Under the pieces are notes generated by a model. The model ran no database searches. It saw only the letters and a program-made list of their open reading frames with translations, and was not told the DNA's origin. From Candidatus Dadabacteria bacterium UBA2774 (GTDB lineage Bacteria; Desulfobacterota_D; UBA1144; Nemesobacterales; UBA2774): a stretch of 5,170 nt of DNA. Position 1 is the first letter of the stretch. Each line of letters opens with the position of its first letter. The stretch covers positions 1 to 5,170 of the forward strand of contig DEIM01000210.1 of the NCBI GenBank assembly GCA_002352485.1. Reading direction: 5' to 3'. Both the position numbers and the translations under genes were made by a program. Positions 1-5,170 of the stretch are shown in pieces.

Positions 1-614
1 ATCTGAGAGCCGATGTGAGCGTCAATTGCAACTACGTCGATGCCCTCCATTTGATTCGCCTCTTTATAAACCTGAACCGCCCTACCCACTTCGATTCCGA
101 ACTTACTTTTCTTAAAACCAGTAGATATGTACGGATGGGTTTTGGGGTCGATATCGGGGTTTACTCTTAATGCAATCGGTGCTTTTGTTCCTAACTCAAC
201 ACCTATGTCATTGAGCAAGTGCAACTCTTCCTCTGACTCAACGTTAAAAAATAATATCCCGGCCTCTATTGCGGCCTTCATTTCCTCGGCGGTTTTACCT
301 ACCCCTGAGAATACTACTTTTGATGTATCTCCCCCTGCCTTTTTGACGCGGAGAAGCTCACCCCCAGAGACGATGTCGTACCCTGAGCCTAAGTCTGAAA
401 AGGATTTAAGTATTGCCAGGTTTGAGTTTGCTTTTACCGAGTAGCAAATGAGAGTTTCAATTTCAGAGAACGCCTCTTTGTAGTTTATGAAGCTGTCCTT
501 TAATGCCGAATAGCTGTAGATGTAACAGGGGGTTCCAACATCTTGTGCAATCTGAGCTAAAGGTACATCCTCTATATATAATTCCCCGTTTTTATAGTTA
601 TAAATATCCTGCAT
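1..614 (-). CDS. lysA: Diaminopimelate decarboxylase, N-terminal part (cut by left edge)
   Basis: This is a PLP-dependent cytosolic enzyme that decarboxylates meso-diaminopimelate to L-lysine, the last step of lysine synthesis. The frame reads from ATG at 612-614 leftwards for 204 codons without a stop and leaves the window. Visible family marks are the CYSVKANSN motif, with the Schiff-base lysine at residue 61, GSGYDIVSGGE at 76-86, VFSGVGKT at 101-108, RVNPDIDP at 150-157, FKKSKFGI at 167-174 and HIGSQ at 200-204. These belong to the alanine-racemase-like TIM-barrel domain of fold-type III decarboxylases. LysA proteins are usually about 415-420 residues, so roughly half is present; the C-terminal substrate-binding domain lies outside. 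A good Shine-Dalgarno (AGGAG, 9 bases upstream) supports this start. The gene follows the isomerase-like gene by 33 bases, probably on the same transcript. Family assignment is close to certain; arginine or ornithine decarboxylase relatives fit the motifs less well. Confidence 0.95.
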   Translation of the reverse strand, partial: MQDIYNYKNGELYIEDVPLAQIAQDVGTPCYIYSYSALKDSFINYKEAFSEIETLICYSVKANSNLAILKSFSDLGSGYDIVSGGELLRVKKAGGDTSKVVFSGVGKTAEEMKAAIEAGILFFNVESEEELHLLNDIGVELGTKAPIALRVNPDIDPKTHPYISTGFKKSKFGIEVGRAVQVYKEANQMEGIDVVAIDAHIGSQ

Positions 615-623
615 CTAAATAAT

Positions 624-628
624 CTCCT
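624..628 (-). promoter_or_regulatory. Ribosome binding site of lysA
   Basis: The minus strand reads AGGAG within TAAGGAGATT, nine bases before the ATG at 612-614. It fixes the lysA start and lies in the 33-base gap after the isomerase-like gene. This means lysA can be translated independently although it probably shares the upstream promoter. Confidence 0.75.
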
Positions 629-647
629 TAACTGCTCTTTCTAATCC

Positions 648-1241
648 CTAGGCGCTCTCTTTAAGATACCGGTCCAGAAAATCGAGTCTGTCGTTTCCCC
701 AGTACATCTTGTCATCGACAAAAATGGTGGGCGCGCCGAAAACCCCGCGCTCGATAGCTGTATTGGTTTCATCCCGGAGCATATCCTTAATATCCTGCTC
801 TGCTATCCTCTGGGTGAACCACTCGGGATCGATGCCTATGGTGCTTACCGCCTCTCCGAGTACTTCCGGGCGGCTGAGGTCAGCCCCTTCGACAAAGTAG
901 AGTCTGAACATAAGGTGGTTATATTCTACTAGCTTGTCTTGTTCTGACGCTACAAATGCGCCCCGCATGGACCTTACACTGTTCAGCGGAAAGACCTCGG
1001 GGAAATTCAAAGCTACATCGTAGTAATCAGCGCACATTACCATATCCCTTTTAAGATATACGATTTTGTTATCTATTTGAGCGGCCGGAGTGGAGCCTAT
1101 CTCATTAAAGACTCCGCCTAGTAAAAAGGGCTTCCACACAAGCGTAGCGCCGCTATCCAGACATATTTTTTCTATCCTCTCTGAAGCTATATAAGTATAC
1201 GGACTGCTGAAGTCATAATAGAACTCGACTGTCTTTGACAT
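648..1241 (-). CDS. 2-hydroxychromene-2-carboxylate isomerase / DsbA-like kappa-GST family protein
   Basis: The 197-residue protein belongs to the DsbA-like thioredoxin-fold family that includes NahD-type 2-hydroxychromene-2-carboxylate isomerases and kappa-class glutathione transferases. Residues 5-20 (VEFYYDFSSPYTYIAS) give the first strand and the F-S-S-P-Y active-site loop, where isomerases carry the catalytic serine. There is no CxxC pair, so a disulfide oxidoreductase role is unlikely. The motif PFLLGGVF lies at 38-45. The cis-proline loop GAPT at 169-172 and WGNDRLDFL at 181-189 are typical of the C-terminal thioredoxin half. Length is normal for the family, and no signal peptide is visible, so it should be cytosolic. 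A strong Shine-Dalgarno supports the ATG. The family is clear, but the substrate is not. No aromatic-degradation genes are nearby, so a literal naphthalene-pathway role is doubtful, and a glutathione-dependent isomerase or transferase of unknown substrate is the safer reading. Confidence 0.88.
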   Translation of the reverse strand: MSKTVEFYYDFSSPYTYIASERIEKICLDSGATLVWKPFLLGGVFNEIGSTPAAQIDNKIVYLKRDMVMCADYYDVALNFPEVFPLNSVRSMRGAFVASEQDKLVEYNHLMFRLYFVEGADLSRPEVLGEAVSTIGIDPEWFTQRIAEQDIKDMLRDETNTAIERGVFGAPTIFVDDKMYWGNDRLDFLDRYLKESA

Positions 1242-1248
1242 TTACTCT

Positions 1249-1254
1249 CTCCCC
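1249..1254 (-). promoter_or_regulatory. Ribosome binding site of the isomerase-like gene
   Basis: The minus strand reads GGGGAG seven bases before the ATG at 1239-1241. It supports that start and lies about 15-20 bases downstream of the transcription start predicted from the minus-strand promoter at 1275-1303. Confidence 0.65.
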
Positions 1255-1274
1255 GGACTAAAAGTTAACTAGAA

Positions 1275-1303
1275 ATTATAAGAAATCTGGGAGTTAATAT
1301 CAA
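1275..1303 (-). promoter_or_regulatory. Near-consensus sigma-70 type promoter driving the isomerase-lysA unit
   Basis: On the minus strand a -35 box TTGATA (1298-1303) is followed by a 17-base spacer and a perfect -10 box TATAAT (1275-1280). Transcription would start near 1268, giving a short leader of about 27 bases before the ATG at 1241. The match to the housekeeping consensus is strong (5 of 6 and 6 of 6, optimal spacing), suggesting steady expression. The prediction rests on sequence alone. Confidence 0.75.
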
Positions 1304-1321
1304 GCCAGAGCGTTTCTATCT

Positions 1322-1339
1322 CATATTAAACACATTAAA
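1322..1339 (+). repeat. Imperfect 9-base tandem repeat next to the hem promoter
   Basis: CATATTAAA (1322-1330) is followed at once by CACATTAAA (1331-1339), differing at one base. The pair abuts the predicted -35 box at 1341 of the plus-strand promoter. Its place and A/T richness would suit an UP element for RNA polymerase alpha, or a binding site for a regulator. It may also be chance in an AT-rich gap. Confidence 0.4.
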
Positions 1340-1340
1340 A

Positions 1341-1368
1341 TTGACCAGTTCCCCGGCTATGCTAAACT
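1341..1368 (+). promoter_or_regulatory. Predicted promoter of the hem operon (extended -10)
   Basis: A -35 box TTGACC (1341-1346) is separated by 16 bases from a -10 box TAAACT (1363-1368). TG at 1360-1361 plus one base gives an extended -10. Transcription would start near 1375, leaving a leader of about 24 bases with no room for a riboswitch. The -10 hexamer is only a 4 of 6 match, so this call is weaker than the divergent promoter. Confidence 0.55.
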
Positions 1369-1384
1369 CAAAATACGTCTGATT

Positions 1385-1389
1385 GGGAG
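1385..1389 (+). promoter_or_regulatory. Ribosome binding site of the HemD-HemE fusion gene
   Basis: GGGAG lies nine bases before the ATG at 1399. It is the only good Shine-Dalgarno of this reading frame. The possible internal starts in front of the HemE half have none of similar quality, which supports translation as one fused protein. Confidence 0.7.
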
Positions 1390-1398
1390 CAATTAATT

Positions 1399-3363
1399 AT
1401 GGCAAGCAAGTACAGTTTTGAGGGTCTTCGGGTTACAGCATTTGAAAGCCGGAGGTCTAAAGAAATAGACAGGCTTATACGTTATCACGGCGGCGTGCCG
1501 AGTGTGGCGCCCTCTATGCGGGAAGTACCGTTATCTGAAGCCGGAGAAGCTCTAACTTTCGCAGAGAAATTATTGAAGGGTGGGTACGATCTCGTAATCT
1601 TAATGACAGGAGTGGGAACAAGAGCTCTCAAGGACACAGTATCTGCAAAATACCCGGTCGATCAGTTCATAGATGCGCTTAAGAATGTTACGTTAGTAGC
1701 CCGCGGGCCGAAACCTGCTGCGGCACTAAAAGAGTTAGGTCTGAAGCCCGACATCATTGTACCCGAGCCCAACACTTGGCGGGACATACTGGCAACGCTG
1801 GATGGGAGCTTTGATCTCAAAGGAAAGAAGGTTGCAGTTCAGGAGTACGGAATCTCTAACACCGAGTTTATCGATACCCTTAAGCAGCGCGGTGCGGATG
1901 TAACTACCGTACCGATATATAAATGGGAGCTGCCCAAAGACGTCGGGCCGCTAAAGGACGCCATACGCTCTATAGCGGAGAATGAAGAAGACGTTTCTTT
2001 ATTCACAAGCTCTCAGCAGATATATCACCTGTTTCAAATTGCCAAAGCCGAGGGGCTTGAGGATAAACTGAGGGAAGGTTTTAAGCGGGTGGTGATAGGC
2101 TCGATCGGCCCTACTACAACTGAGACGCTAGGCAGGTTCGGACTCTCAACTGACTATGAGCCCGACAGCCCCAAGATGGGGAACCTGATACGCGAGATGG
2201 CTAGGAGCGGAGGGGAGCTTCTTCGAAAAAAGAGAACCGCGCTTGAGAACGGCGTTAACACTAACAGTTGGCACAAGATTGATATGGTGTGGGACAAAAC
2301 TCTTGAAACCAGAAGAGAAGAGATAACCAGAGACTCTGTGTTTATGAAAGCGTGCAGGAGAGAGAAGACCGACTACGCACCCGTATGGATTATGAGGCAG
2401 GCGGGAAGGTATATGCGTGAATATAGAGAGCTGAGGGCAAAGGTATCGTTCCTCGATCTGTGCAAGACTCCTGAGCTTGCGGCGGAAGTGACGCTTGCAG
2501 CTGTTGACCGTCTTTCAGTAGACGCGGCCATAATATTCTCAGACATTCTGCTCATACTCCAGTCCTTTGGTATCGGGCTTGAGTTCTCGAAAGGCGAAGG
2601 GCCCAGGATAAGGAAACCTGTACGCACTGGAAAAGCCGTGGAGCGGCTTGAGGAATTTGACCCGGGGTCACTGAATTTTGTGTATGAAGCGTTAAGAATA
2701 ACCCGAAGGGCACTCGATCCAGAGATTGCATTAATCGGATTTGCGGGCGCTCCTTTCACAGTGGCTTCATACGCGATTGAAGGCGGTGGCTCAAAGAACT
2801 ATGAGAACACTAAGGGTTTCATGTACAAGGACCCACAAGGCTGGCATGGCTTTATGGATAGGTTGTCCGCTGCTACGACCATGTATCTTAACAATCAAAT
2901 CTCAGCCGGGGCGGACGCGATTCAGATTTTCGACAGCTGGGCGGGATCTCTCGCCCCGGACGATTATAGAGAATTTGTGCTCCCTCATATGAAAGAACTA
3001 ATAGGCGGGATTAAAGAAGGCGTACCGGTAATACATTTCGGAACAGGTACCGATGCGCTGCTTGGGCTGATAAAAGAGTCGGGTTGCAGCGTTATGGGAC
3101 TAGACTGGAGAGTCGACCTAGGGGAGGCATGGGAACGTGTTGGCTACGATATGGCCGTGCAGGGGAACATGGACCCCGTGGCGCTGTTCGCGCCCCACTC
3201 GGAAATAAGAAAAAGGGCAAAGAGCGTACTCGATAAAGCTAAGGGCAGACCCGGGCATATATTCAACCTCGGTCACGGGGTATTGCCTAAAACACCTGTG
3301 GACAATGTACTTGCCCTGGTAGATTTCGTACATGAATACTCTGATAAAAACCGGAATAAATGA
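1399..3363 (+). CDS. hemDE: Bifunctional uroporphyrinogen-III synthase / uroporphyrinogen decarboxylase (HemD-HemE fusion)
   Basis: One uninterrupted 654-residue frame carries two successive tetrapyrrole enzymes. Residues about 1-275 are a HEM4-type synthase that cyclises hydroxymethylbilane to uroporphyrinogen III. Sequence marks there are ESRR (16-19), LMTGVGTRAL (68-77), the central VPIYKWELP (171-179), LFTSS (201-205) and IGPTTTETLGRFGL (236-249). A charged linker of about 35 residues (276-311) leads to a complete decarboxylase (about 312-654) that removes four carboxyls to give coproporphyrinogen III. The decarboxylase has PVWIMRQAGRYM (328-339, with R333 and R337), FSDIL (380-384, D382), GAPFTVASYAIEGGG (450-464, Y458), FDSWAG (511-516, S513), GNMDP (589-593) and NLGHGV (623-628, H626). 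These align with human UROD R37, R41, D86, Y164, S219 and H339. Both halves have normal length. It is the first gene of the plus-strand cluster. Met296 and Met316 could be internal starts but lack a clear Shine-Dalgarno. The symbol hemDE is descriptive. Confidence 0.93.
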   Translation: MASKYSFEGLRVTAFESRRSKEIDRLIRYHGGVPSVAPSMREVPLSEAGEALTFAEKLLKGGYDLVILMTGVGTRALKDTVSAKYPVDQFIDALKNVTLVARGPKPAAALKELGLKPDIIVPEPNTWRDILATLDGSFDLKGKKVAVQEYGISNTEFIDTLKQRGADVTTVPIYKWELPKDVGPLKDAIRSIAENEEDVSLFTSSQQIYHLFQIAKAEGLEDKLREGFKRVVIGSIGPTTTETLGRFGLSTDYEPDSPKMGNLIREMARSGGELLRKKRTALENGVNTNSWHKIDMVWDKTLETRREEITRDSVFMKACRREKTDYAPVWIMRQAGRYMREYRELRAKVSFLDLCKTPELAAEVTLAAVDRLSVDAAIIFSDILLILQSFGIGLEFSKGEGPRIRKPVRTGKAVERLEEFDPGSLNFVYEALRITRRALDPEIALIGFAGAPFTVASYAIEGGGSKNYENTKGFMYKDPQGWHGFMDRLSAATTMYLNNQISAGADAIQIFDSWAGSLAPDDYREFVLPHMKELIGGIKEGVPVIHFGTGTDALLGLIKESGCSVMGLDWRVDLGEAWERVGYDMAVQGNMDPVALFAPHSEIRKRAKSVLDKAKGRPGHIFNLGHGVLPKTPVDNVLALVDFVHEYSDKNRNK

Positions 3364-3389
3364 CTGCACTTTTATAACTGGAGAACGTT

Positions 3390-4313
3390 ATGAGTAAGAA
3401 TTTCGACGCGATACTGATGTTAGGATACGGAGCGCCTGAGAAGAAAGTGGATATACGCCCATTTCTTCAGAACGTAGCAAAGGGAAGGCCCATTCCCGCT
3501 GACAGGCTGGAAGAGGTGGCGCACCATTATGAGATGTTCGGAGGATCGCCCCTCAACGAATACACCTATAAACAGGCCAAGGGACTCGAGAATAAACTTT
3601 CGGAAAACGGCGGCGCAATGCCTGTATATGTGGGCATGAGGAACTGGCACCCTTTTATACCCGATACACTCAAGCAGATGGCGGATTCCGGGATTAAAAA
3701 GGCTGTCGGGATGATAATGGCCGCGCACCAGAGCGATGCTAGCTGGGAGAGGTATCAGAGGGATGTTGAAGAAGGACTTAAAGAGACCGGAGTGAATATA
3801 GCGTTTGAGTACTCCCCTCCCCTTTTCGATCATCCGCTTTTTATTGAAGACTCGGCAGACCGCGTAAGTGATTGCTTAAATAAAATACCTGAAGACAAGA
3901 GATGCAAAACACTTATGCTTTTTACGGCCCACAGTATACCGGTTCCTATGGCAGACAGCTCACCTTATGTAGAGCAGCTGCTAACAACTGCAAGGCGGAT
4001 TGCTGAGAAGCTCCGTCTGGAGAACTGGAGGCTTGTCTATCAGAGCAGGAGCGGACGTCCCACGGACCCTTGGCTTGAGCCAGATGTCTGTGATGTAATT
4101 CACGAGGTAGCCAAAGAAGGAGTTGAGAATATAATAGCCCAGCCTATCGGGTTTTTGTGCGACCACATCGAGGTGCTCTTTGATATCGGCGTGGAAGCAG
4201 AAGAGGCGGCACAGGAAGCCGGGGTAAAACTCCTTCGCGCAAAAACCGTGAACGACGACCCGAAATTTATAGAGGCGCTTGCGGATGTTGTGCAAAAGAT
4301 GGCGAGCGACTAA
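3390..4313 (+). CDS. hemH: Ferrochelatase, possibly coproporphyrin-type (HemH/CpfC)
   Basis: The 307-residue protein is a type II chelatase that inserts ferrous iron into a porphyrin. The catalytic histidine is H181 in FTAHSIP (178-184) and the conserved acid is E261 in PIGFLCDHIEVLFD (252-265), matching H183 and E264 of the Bacillus subtilis enzyme. Other family marks are GGSPLN (51-56), GMRNWHPFI (82-90) and QSRSGRPTDPWLEPDV (218-233). Y13 in LGYGAP corresponds to B. subtilis Tyr13, whereas human FECH has Met and E. coli HemH has Leu there. This suggests a coproporphyrin ferrochelatase, but the call is an inference. There is no C-terminal cysteine-rich [2Fe-2S] extension and no membrane anchor. 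GGAG at 3380-3383 lies six bases before the ATG. The gene follows hemDE by 26 bases, giving the hemE-hemH order seen in Bacillus. Confidence 0.93.
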   Translation: MSKNFDAILMLGYGAPEKKVDIRPFLQNVAKGRPIPADRLEEVAHHYEMFGGSPLNEYTYKQAKGLENKLSENGGAMPVYVGMRNWHPFIPDTLKQMADSGIKKAVGMIMAAHQSDASWERYQRDVEEGLKETGVNIAFEYSPPLFDHPLFIEDSADRVSDCLNKIPEDKRCKTLMLFTAHSIPVPMADSSPYVEQLLTTARRIAEKLRLENWRLVYQSRSGRPTDPWLEPDVCDVIHEVAKEGVENIIAQPIGFLCDHIEVLFDIGVEAEEAAQEAGVKLLRAKTVNDDPKFIEALADVVQKMASD

Positions 4314-4334
4314 CTTTATCCGAGCAAAACTATT

Positions 4335-4811
4335 ATGGCGGCATACGAATTCGAGACTATATGGCGGGTGTACGCGCCTATTGAAACAGTATGGAATGAG
4401 ATTTATTACTCCGAGAAATGGTCCGAGTGGTGGCCGGGTGTAGAAAAAGTGGAGGAGCTTAAAAAGGGTGACGATCTGGGGATTGGAAGTATCCGACGCT
4501 ATACCTGGAAAAGCAAGCTTCCTTACAAGCTTACATTCGATGTGGAAACAGTACGGGTCCAGCCACCTAAAATTCTGGAAGGAAAAGCATTCGGGGAGCT
4601 AGAGGGAATGGGGTTTTGGACTCTGGTCGAGGACATGAATACAACCGTGGCGAGGTACGATTGGCAGGTAAGCACAACAAAAAAGTGGATGAATTTCCTG
4701 GCCCCGTTAGCACGGCCGATATTTAAATGGAACCACGATATAATAATGAGCTGGGGAGCAAAGGGATTAGAGAAGAGGCTCGGGGTAAGAGTTGTTGAAG
4801 AAAAAATATAA
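4335..4811 (+). CDS. SRPBCC-superfamily (polyketide cyclase/START-like) protein, ligand unknown
   Basis: The 158-residue protein has the pattern of a small helix-grip ligand-binding protein (SRPBCC, Polyketide_cyc2-like). An opening strand ends in the P-x-E-x-V-W helix (residues 15-20), followed by the W-S-E-W-W-P-G loop (29-35), a KKGDDLGIGS turn (43-52), YTWKSKLPYKLTFDV (56-70), the VQPPKILEGKAFGELEG strand pair (75-91), and an amphipathic C-terminal helix (about 121-149) that would close the cavity. Eleven tryptophans in 158 residues is unusually high. No signal peptide or membrane span is visible, so it is probably cytosolic. It sits 21 bases after the ferrochelatase gene, in the same direction, with only a weak Shine-Dalgarno (CGAG near 4321), which suggests coupled translation. 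The placement invites a role with porphyrin, heme or another hydrophobic ligand, but nothing in the sequence proves it. The superfamily is well supported; the function is unknown. Confidence 0.82.
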   Translation: MAAYEFETIWRVYAPIETVWNEIYYSEKWSEWWPGVEKVEELKKGDDLGIGSIRRYTWKSKLPYKLTFDVETVRVQPPKILEGKAFGELEGMGFWTLVEDMNTTVARYDWQVSTTKKWMNFLAPLARPIFKWNHDIIMSWGAKGLEKRLGVRVVEEKI

Positions 4812-4835
4812 CTTGAGTAAAATCCTGAACCTGAA

Positions 4836-5170
4836 ATGAACTTTTTCCAAAAAGAAATTCATCTGTCCCCGAAAAGCCGCGGCTTTCACCTGGTAACGCG
4901 TGAGATACTGCAGCAGCTGCCGGAGCTAGCCGAATTCTTGGTCGGTATGGCCAACATTTTCATTTGCCACACCTCGGCCTCACTTACACTCAACGAGAAT
5001 GCAGACCCGGACGTAAGGGTCGATTTCGAGAGTCACTTTAATGAATACGTCCCTGAGAACGCGCCTTACTACGTTCACACATTGGAAGGACCGGACGACA
5101 TGCCGGCTCACATAAAGGCCTCATTACTTGGAAGCTCGGTTACTATGCCTATTACAAACGGCAGGTTTAA
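4836..5170 (+). CDS. yjbQ: YjbQ/UPF0047 family protein, N-terminal part (cut by right edge)
   Basis: From ATG 4836 the frame runs 111 complete codons and off the window without a stop. It matches the YjbQ (UPF0047) family closely: SPKSRGFHLVT at 11-21, CHTSASLTLNENADPDVR at 44-61, EGPDDMPAHIKASLLG at 84-99 and ITNGRF at 106-111. E. coli YjbQ has the same blocks and 138 residues, so about 27 residues are missing, including the expected GTWQG and HGG-x-R blocks. The family is a small cytosolic fold. Secondary thiamine-phosphate synthase activity has been reported for E. coli YjbQ, but the physiological role remains unsettled. It lies 24 bases after the SRPBCC gene, and no good Shine-Dalgarno precedes the ATG, so it may depend on translation of the gene before it. 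A link to heme synthesis is not evident. Confidence 0.93.
   Translation, partial: MNFFQKEIHLSPKSRGFHLVTREILQQLPELAEFLVGMANIFICHTSASLTLNENADPDVRVDFESHFNEYVPENAPYYVHTLEGPDDMPAHIKASLLGSSVTMPITNGRF

Noticed and set aside
127..444. Open frame of 105 codons on the plus strand.
   Set aside because: It is antisense to lysA, which has intact family motifs over the whole stretch. The plus-strand translation is rich in Ser and Pro without any recognisable domain.
1263..1297. AGTTAA at 1263-1268 and 1292-1297, considered as a regulator site around the minus-strand -10 box.
   Set aside because: Six-base matches in an AT-rich gap are expected by chance, and no wider similarity surrounds them.
1250..1356. 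TCCCCGG occurs at 1250-1256 and again at 1350-1356, exactly 100 bases apart.
   Set aside because: The first copy is the complement of the isomerase gene's Shine-Dalgarno and the second lies in a promoter spacer. Seven bases is too short to call a paired operator.
2373..2759. Open frame of 128 codons on the minus strand.
   Set aside because: It lies fully within the HemE half, in a region with strong UROD motifs, and its translation is low-complexity Ser/Ala-rich shadow sequence.
3364..3389. Gap between hemDE and hemH examined for a terminator or second promoter.
   Set aside because: It contains only the hemH ribosome binding site, with no stem-loop plus T-run and no paired -35/-10 boxes.
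3420..3833. Open frame of 137 codons on the minus strand.
   Set aside because: It is antisense to the ferrochelatase gene, has no recognisable family, and no ribosome binding site was seen.
4514..4532. Two copies of CAAGCTT 12 bases apart within the SRPBCC gene.
   Set aside because: Both encode K-L with flanking codons in a K-L-P-Y-K-L stretch, so the repeat follows from the protein sequence.
4873..4886. A perfect 14-base palindrome centred on CCGCGG near the start of yjbQ, possibly an operator or hairpin.
   Set aside because: It encodes the K-S-R-G-F block that is conserved in the YjbQ family, has no loop, and no T-run follows. Codon choice in a conserved motif explains it.

Overview
The window holds six protein-coding genes in two divergent transcription units. 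No RNA genes, mobile elements, CRISPR arrays or clear terminators were seen. The genes are biosynthetic housekeeping genes from a bacterium. Frequent ATA (Ile) and AGA/AGG (Arg) codons argue against an enterobacterium. The hemE-hemH order resembles the Bacillus hemEHY cluster, but the HemD-HemE fusion and the mix of neighbours do not match a model genus I recognise. I would call it an uncultured or little-studied lineage and cannot assign a phylum.

Left, minus strand (1-1241): a 2-hydroxychromene-2-carboxylate isomerase / DsbA-like (kappa-GST) family gene is followed 33 bases later by lysA, the last enzyme of lysine biosynthesis. lysA runs off the left edge, leaving about the N-terminal half. 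A near-consensus sigma-70 type promoter (TTGATA, 17-base spacer, TATAAT on the minus strand) lies in the 157-base divergent gap.

Right, plus strand (1399-5170): a heme cluster begins with one 654-residue reading frame that joins uroporphyrinogen-III synthase (HemD) to uroporphyrinogen decarboxylase (HemE). Next come a ferrochelatase (HemH/CpfC), a tryptophan-rich SRPBCC-fold protein of unknown ligand, and a YjbQ/UPF0047 gene cut by the right edge. Gaps between these genes are 21-26 bases, so one transcript is likely. A plausible promoter with an extended -10 lies at 1341-1368, directly preceded by a 9-base tandem repeat.

The first three enzyme domains would convert hydroxymethylbilane to uroporphyrinogen III, then to coproporphyrinogen III, and finally insert iron. 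The oxidation steps between decarboxylation and iron insertion are not in the window. The ferrochelatase has Tyr at the position of Bacillus subtilis Tyr13, which hints at coproporphyrin rather than protoporphyrin as its substrate. The most notable points are the HemD-HemE fusion, the substrate question for the ferrochelatase, and the SRPBCC protein placed inside a heme operon.
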